In this document: piece by piece, positions 60,216 to 64,000 of the stretch
Position numbering within the stretch: position 1 is the first letter of the stretch
Layout of the letters: each line of letters starts with the position of its first letter
From: Aaosphaeria pasadenensis
Lineage: Eukaryota > Ascomycota > Dothideomycetes > Pleosporales
Direction of reading: 5' to 3'
Assembly: GCA_022813625.1 (NCBI GenBank)
Contig: JAKLMB010000006.1
Coordinates: 558,001-622,000 of the forward strand
Length of the DNA stretch: 64,000 nucleotides
Position numbers and translations under genes: made by a program
Notes under the pieces: generated by a model
Database searches by the model: none
What the model was told of the DNA's origin: nothing
Seen by the model: the letters and a program-made list of their open reading frames with translations, nothing else

Positions 60216-60697
60216 TGGTTTCTGCATATTTTAGAGCATTTACCCCACTGTATGGCAGCGTTTATAGACATGATACCTTTGAATGAATTCCCATTATGTT
60301 TGAAAATACCGAAAAAAGTAAATTTGATCTTGCATTGTCCCTCTGCACAAATGTCATTGACATCTGGTTACAGCATGAGGTAGTTTCAGATCAGTACCCA
60401 CCTACCTAGGTACATTGGTGTTATACATACGCCAAATTGACAAGTTTAATCGGACGCATTATCTACACGTGATGATAACGACATTTCTCCTTAGCGCGTT
60501 GCGGCGGGGAGCACGTCCCCTCGAAAAGTTCGACGCAATTTCCTAAAGATATCCAGTGCCTGGTCTTCCGATCTATACACACTCTCGAACTGTTCTGAAG
60601 GGATCAGTGGATTTGAAATACACCATATCTTACGATTAGTTCTCTGATCATATTTCAATTGAAACCAGGAATACCGTCACCCATTGCTTCAAGCACC
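60216..60697. other. intergenic region upstream of the helicase
   Basis: 3' region of the hypothetical protein and promoter of the helicase gene. The palindrome ACCTAGGT lies at 60404. No other feature seen. Confidence 0.45.
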
Positions 60698-62745
60698 ATG
60701 TTCGGCGCTTTTCGAAGATGTCCGGCAACTCTCTCCCGAGTCGTGCCCACGCCCTGCCTCTCATCACGAATATTACGAACACCTTTGGCTCGATCGTCGA
60801 ACATCATTAGCACAACTAGATCTAATGTTCCCCGTATATCTGTCTCTGCGTTCCACCAGACCGCGAGGTGGCAAGAGGCTTCCGCCCAAACACAGTCAGA
60901 AGAGACGACAGAATCTGCGCGCGTCGAGCCCACGCCGGCAACTGAGTTCAGTGAACTCGCTATGCGCGGACTTGTTCATGGTAATGTGATTAATACAATC
61001 ACTAAGCAAATGAAACTCAGGACTATGACCGACGTCCAGTCTCGAACTATCAACGAAGCACTGAGCGGATCCGATATGTATGTTTCTATGTCATGATGCA
61101 TTGTATCAGCTAACACGATGATAGTATTGCTCAAGCCAAAACTGGTACCGGTAAAACTCTCGGATTCCTCGTCCCTGTCATCCAGCGCATCATTCAACAA
61201 AACCCAGCACTGGGCGAACGAGTCCGCGGTTACAAACGTGCTAGACCAGATGATATCAAGGCCATTATCATTTCCCCCACTCGAGAACTTGCGGAACAGA
61301 TCGCTGTCGAAGCACAGAAGGTTGTTGCTGGGACTGGCATTGTCGTCCAAACAGCCGTAGGTGGCACACAAAAGAACATGATGCTCAGGAAGACTCAAAG
61401 AGAAGGATGCCACATACTCGTTGGAACTCCAGGCCGTCTAGTTGACATATTTTCCGATCCTTATTCAGGTATCAAGGCCCCTCAGCTAAATGCATTGGTT
61501 ATGGATGAGGCAGATAGGCTTCTAGACCAAGGATTCACTCGAGAAATCGACGAACTGAAAACGCACCTCCCCGACCCCGAGGAAGTCGACCGTCAGACCC
61601 TCATGTTCTCCGCAACAGTCCCACGAGAAGTCGTGGCGCTTGTCAGGGCCACCCTGAAGCCCGGATTTCATTTCGCCAGGTGCATTAACGAGGAGGAAGA
61701 GCCAACCCACCACCGAGTTCCTCAAAAGGTTGTGAACCTGGCTGGCTTTGAGAACACAATGCCAGCATTGTACGAGTTAGTCCTTCGAGAAACCCAAGCT
61801 GCAAAGGAGACCGGACGTCCCTTCAAGGCCATAGTTTATTACAACTCTACGGCTGAAGTAAAGCTCGCCTCCTCCGCATTCTACAAACTATCTGGTGGGT
61901 TCAAGCGAGATAAGAAGCTTCACGGTTTGAATGCATTCGAAATCCACTCCAAACTCACTCAAGGGCAACGCACGAAGTCCTCGGACAGTTTCCGCCTCGC
62001 CAAATCCGCGATTCTCTTTTCTTCTGATGTTACAGCTCGTGGTATGGATTTCCCGAATGTTACCCACGTGATCCAGATCGGTCTCCCAAGAGATCGTGAT
62101 ACGTATATCCATAGGATTGGTCGCACCGGTCGCGCTGGAAAAGAAGGTGAAGGCTGGCTCTTCGCCGTCCCAGTAGAGCACAGGGAGGTGTCCAGGCGTC
62201 TCAACAGGCTTCCTCTGACGACAGATAGCTCTCTTGAGACTGCTTCACTGGATATGACGACTGAATCCGAAGTCCCCGAACATGTATCGGGAATACTCCA
62301 GGAGGTATCGGGCGCGTTCAAGAAGGTCTATCCTGATGAGCTCGAGGCCGCTTTCCAAGGGTTGTTTGGTGGATACCAGTGGTACTCTAACAAGCACGAG
62401 CTGATTGAGGCAGCGAACAAGCTGGCCGAATTTGGCTGGGGCATGGAGCAACCGCCACCAGTGCCTTCAAGCGTATGGAATTCGGGTGGTGGCCGTAGGG
62501 GTTTTGGTGGACGCGGAGGCTTTGGCAGGCAAGGTGGCTCTGATCGCGGGCAAGGATTTGGCGCACGAAGAGACTTTGGTGCAAGAGGAGGTTCTGGTGG
62601 ACGGGGAGGCTTCGGTGACAGGGGTGGTTTCGGAGGACGACGAGACTCTGGTGAAAGAGGAGGTTCACGTGGACGAGATTTCGGCGATAGGGGCGATTTC
62701 GGTGGACGGCCCCGCGAGAGGCGGTCCAACAGCTTCGCATACTAG
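60698..62745 (+). CDS. mitochondrial DEAD-box RNA helicase, MSS116/CYT-19-like
   Basis: ATP-dependent RNA chaperone; in yeast and Neurospora such proteins help group I and II intron splicing in mitochondria. The two exons 60698-61077 and 61125-62745 give 666 residues. The N-terminus is rich in Arg, Ser and Thr with few acids (FRRCPATLSRVVPTPCLSSR) and resembles a mitochondrial presequence. Helicase motifs: Q-motif region (MKLRTMTDVQSRTI), motif I AQAKTGTGKT (131-138), Ia SPTRELAEQ, GG, TPGRL, DEAD at 254-257, SAT at 289-291, IVYYNS, TDVARGMD-type VTARGMD, and HRIGRTGRAGK. A CTE typical of MSS116 follows (VSGAFKKVYPDELEAAFQGL). The last 85 residues are a Gly/Arg-rich RGG tail (RGFGGRGGFGRQGG). 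The first ATG in the frame was chosen; it gives a good targeting sequence. Confidence 0.93.
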
Positions 62746-64000
62746 GTGAGTGAGAGAGGGCCTTCTTTTGTCCTCCCTTACTCACCAGTTACCGATTTGT
62801 AATGATGTTTCTGTACATTATTGTTTTCACTTCGACCATACTCACGCACATTTCACATGTACTATAATATTTGTCACGTTGGCGACACGACGGTAGGGAA
62901 AAGAAGCTCGGCATCAAATCACGGGACATGGCTACCAATGGGCGTTTGAATGGACAAGAGTTGCGAGTGTAGGATCTTTTGCGGCGGTAACGCATCTCCA
63001 ATCAATGTAGAACAGGCGTTATGGGTTTAGAGGGGTCTCAGAAAAAGCACGCATAATGAAGGCCAATTCGAATACCAAAATCTTATTACTCCATTCACCT
63101 ACTGGTGTTTTGATTCTGGCTGCTGACATTCCGAAAATACGACTATGCTCCCATGTCCGCATTTCCTTGACTTTGGGCATTTGACTAGAAGGTATGTTGC
63201 TCCACATGATGATCGCAAGTAGGGCGGGAAACATTCGTACACACAGGCGCTGGCAATCTTGCCGCAATGAGGATCGAACTTCCGATACAGAACGAGAAAC
63301 CCTACTGGCTGTATCGGTATGTCCGTGATATCGACGGGAACACCACATCTTATTACAACCCAGGTGGCGAATTTGGCGCATGAGCTAGATGGGAACCCAG
63401 ACGATTCCGCTCAGCACACGAGTAATACACACCGATAACAACCAAAGAACCCCGATTCGTTCGTTCCAAGAGTGCATGCACGTCGTCGTCCTTTTGTGGT
63501 TGTATTGGCATCTGCTGTCGACGCGTAATTGTGCATTCATTCTGCGTTGTTGCGGCAGCGACTGTTGATCTGGGTGGTGGCAATTGTACAAACATTCGAC
63601 AGGCTAGAGGTTTCAAGCAGCAATAATGGCAAACGTTGTAGGCTTGGTCCACATGATCACATGGAAGGCTGAGTAGAGACGTAACTTCTACAAATCTGTT
63701 TGGTGCCCGCTCTTTGGCAGATGGGTACAAACAATTGATGCACTGCAAATCATTCTCCATCCTAATTTCAATTCGGATCATACGGCAGTTTCTATCAGTT
63801 GGTGCTACAGTTACATTCGAGTTGGCGTATGTATAATGTGAGGTCGGAAAAAGATAGGGCGTAAACGAGACTTGCATGAGAAGGTGGGTGGTTTATCTTC
63901 CAAGACACAGTCTGTATGGCGCCGAGTTATTGTACAATATTAGCATCCATGGTCTACAGAGGATGTCAGATGACTACTAGCTCTTGCTGCTTGAAAGAAG
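62746..64000. other. right-edge region, possible minus-strand Cys-rich gene
   Basis: Contains the helicase 3' region and, on the minus strand, two adjoining frames at 63353-63877 and 63019-63381. The first has a Cys/His-rich part (NDLQCINCLYP, then SLPCDHVDQAYNVCHYCCLK) that could be a small zinc-binding fold, but I cannot match it to a family. I saw no clear splice sites joining the two frames, and the right end is cut. Treat as a weak candidate only. Confidence 0.25.

Noticed and set aside
63240..63300. possible tRNA T-arm (GTTCGATCC on the minus strand)
   Set aside because: Flanking bases do not form a five-pair stem and no acceptor or anticodon arm can be drawn.
1..64000. CRISPR arrays, insertion sequences, bacterial operons
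   Set aside because: The DNA is eukaryotic with spliced genes; no regularly spaced repeats with unique spacers and no transposase or reverse-transcriptase motifs were seen.

Overview
The window is nuclear DNA of a filamentous ascomycete (Pezizomycotina). The evidence is short GT-AG introns of about 50-110 bases with CTAAC-type branch points, a UaY/PPR1-type Zn2Cys6 regulator, a SAT4/rhodopsin-type membrane protein, a hybrid histidine kinase, and long pyrimidine-rich 5' leaders. I cannot name the class or genus from sequence alone. I rebuilt gene models by joining exons so that splice sites, reading phase and family motifs agree. Sixteen genes are supported. Function is firm for about ten of them; the others are membrane or regulatory-type proteins whose role is unknown.

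Layout. At 2.0-13.3 kb is a gene-dense block: a UBE2G1/Ubc15-like E2 (+), bleomycin hydrolase (-), a four-helix membrane protein (+), a VWA-like protein (-) and an AKTIP/FTS-like inactive E2-fold protein (-). At 13.3-21.3 kb is an 8 kb stretch with no gene that I can support, rich in a short repeated motif (TACGGAGTA). At 21.3-36.3 kb are an MFS transporter (+), the UaY-like regulator (+), a JMJD5-like JmjC protein (-) and a rhodopsin-type membrane protein (-), separated by 1-3 kb gaps. At 36.3-42.1 kb is a second gene-free stretch, which contains an assembly gap flanked by homopolymer G and C runs and by two imperfect copies of the same 87 bases. At 42.1-46.9 kb are a reticulon (+) and a conserved polytopic membrane protein (+). 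At 48.2-52.1 kb is a GAF-containing hybrid histidine kinase (-). At 53.3-62.7 kb is a compact block: Trm4/NSUN2-like RNA m5C methyltransferase (-) divergent from ribosomal protein L7 (+), then a GT8 glycosyltransferase (+), an unknown membrane protein (+) and an MSS116/CYT-19-type mitochondrial DEAD-box helicase (+).

No gene cluster with one shared pathway is evident; this looks like ordinary core-genome synteny. Local groupings that may matter are the Trm4/RPL7 divergent pair (two translation genes sharing a 232-base promoter) and the same-strand pair of the FTS-like and VWA-like genes.

I found no transposon, CRISPR array, rRNA or confident tRNA. The most distinctive non-genic signal is the 9-mer TACGGAGTA/TACTCCGTA, seen at least 13 times where about 0.5 would be expected by chance, never in an exon and once inside an intron.
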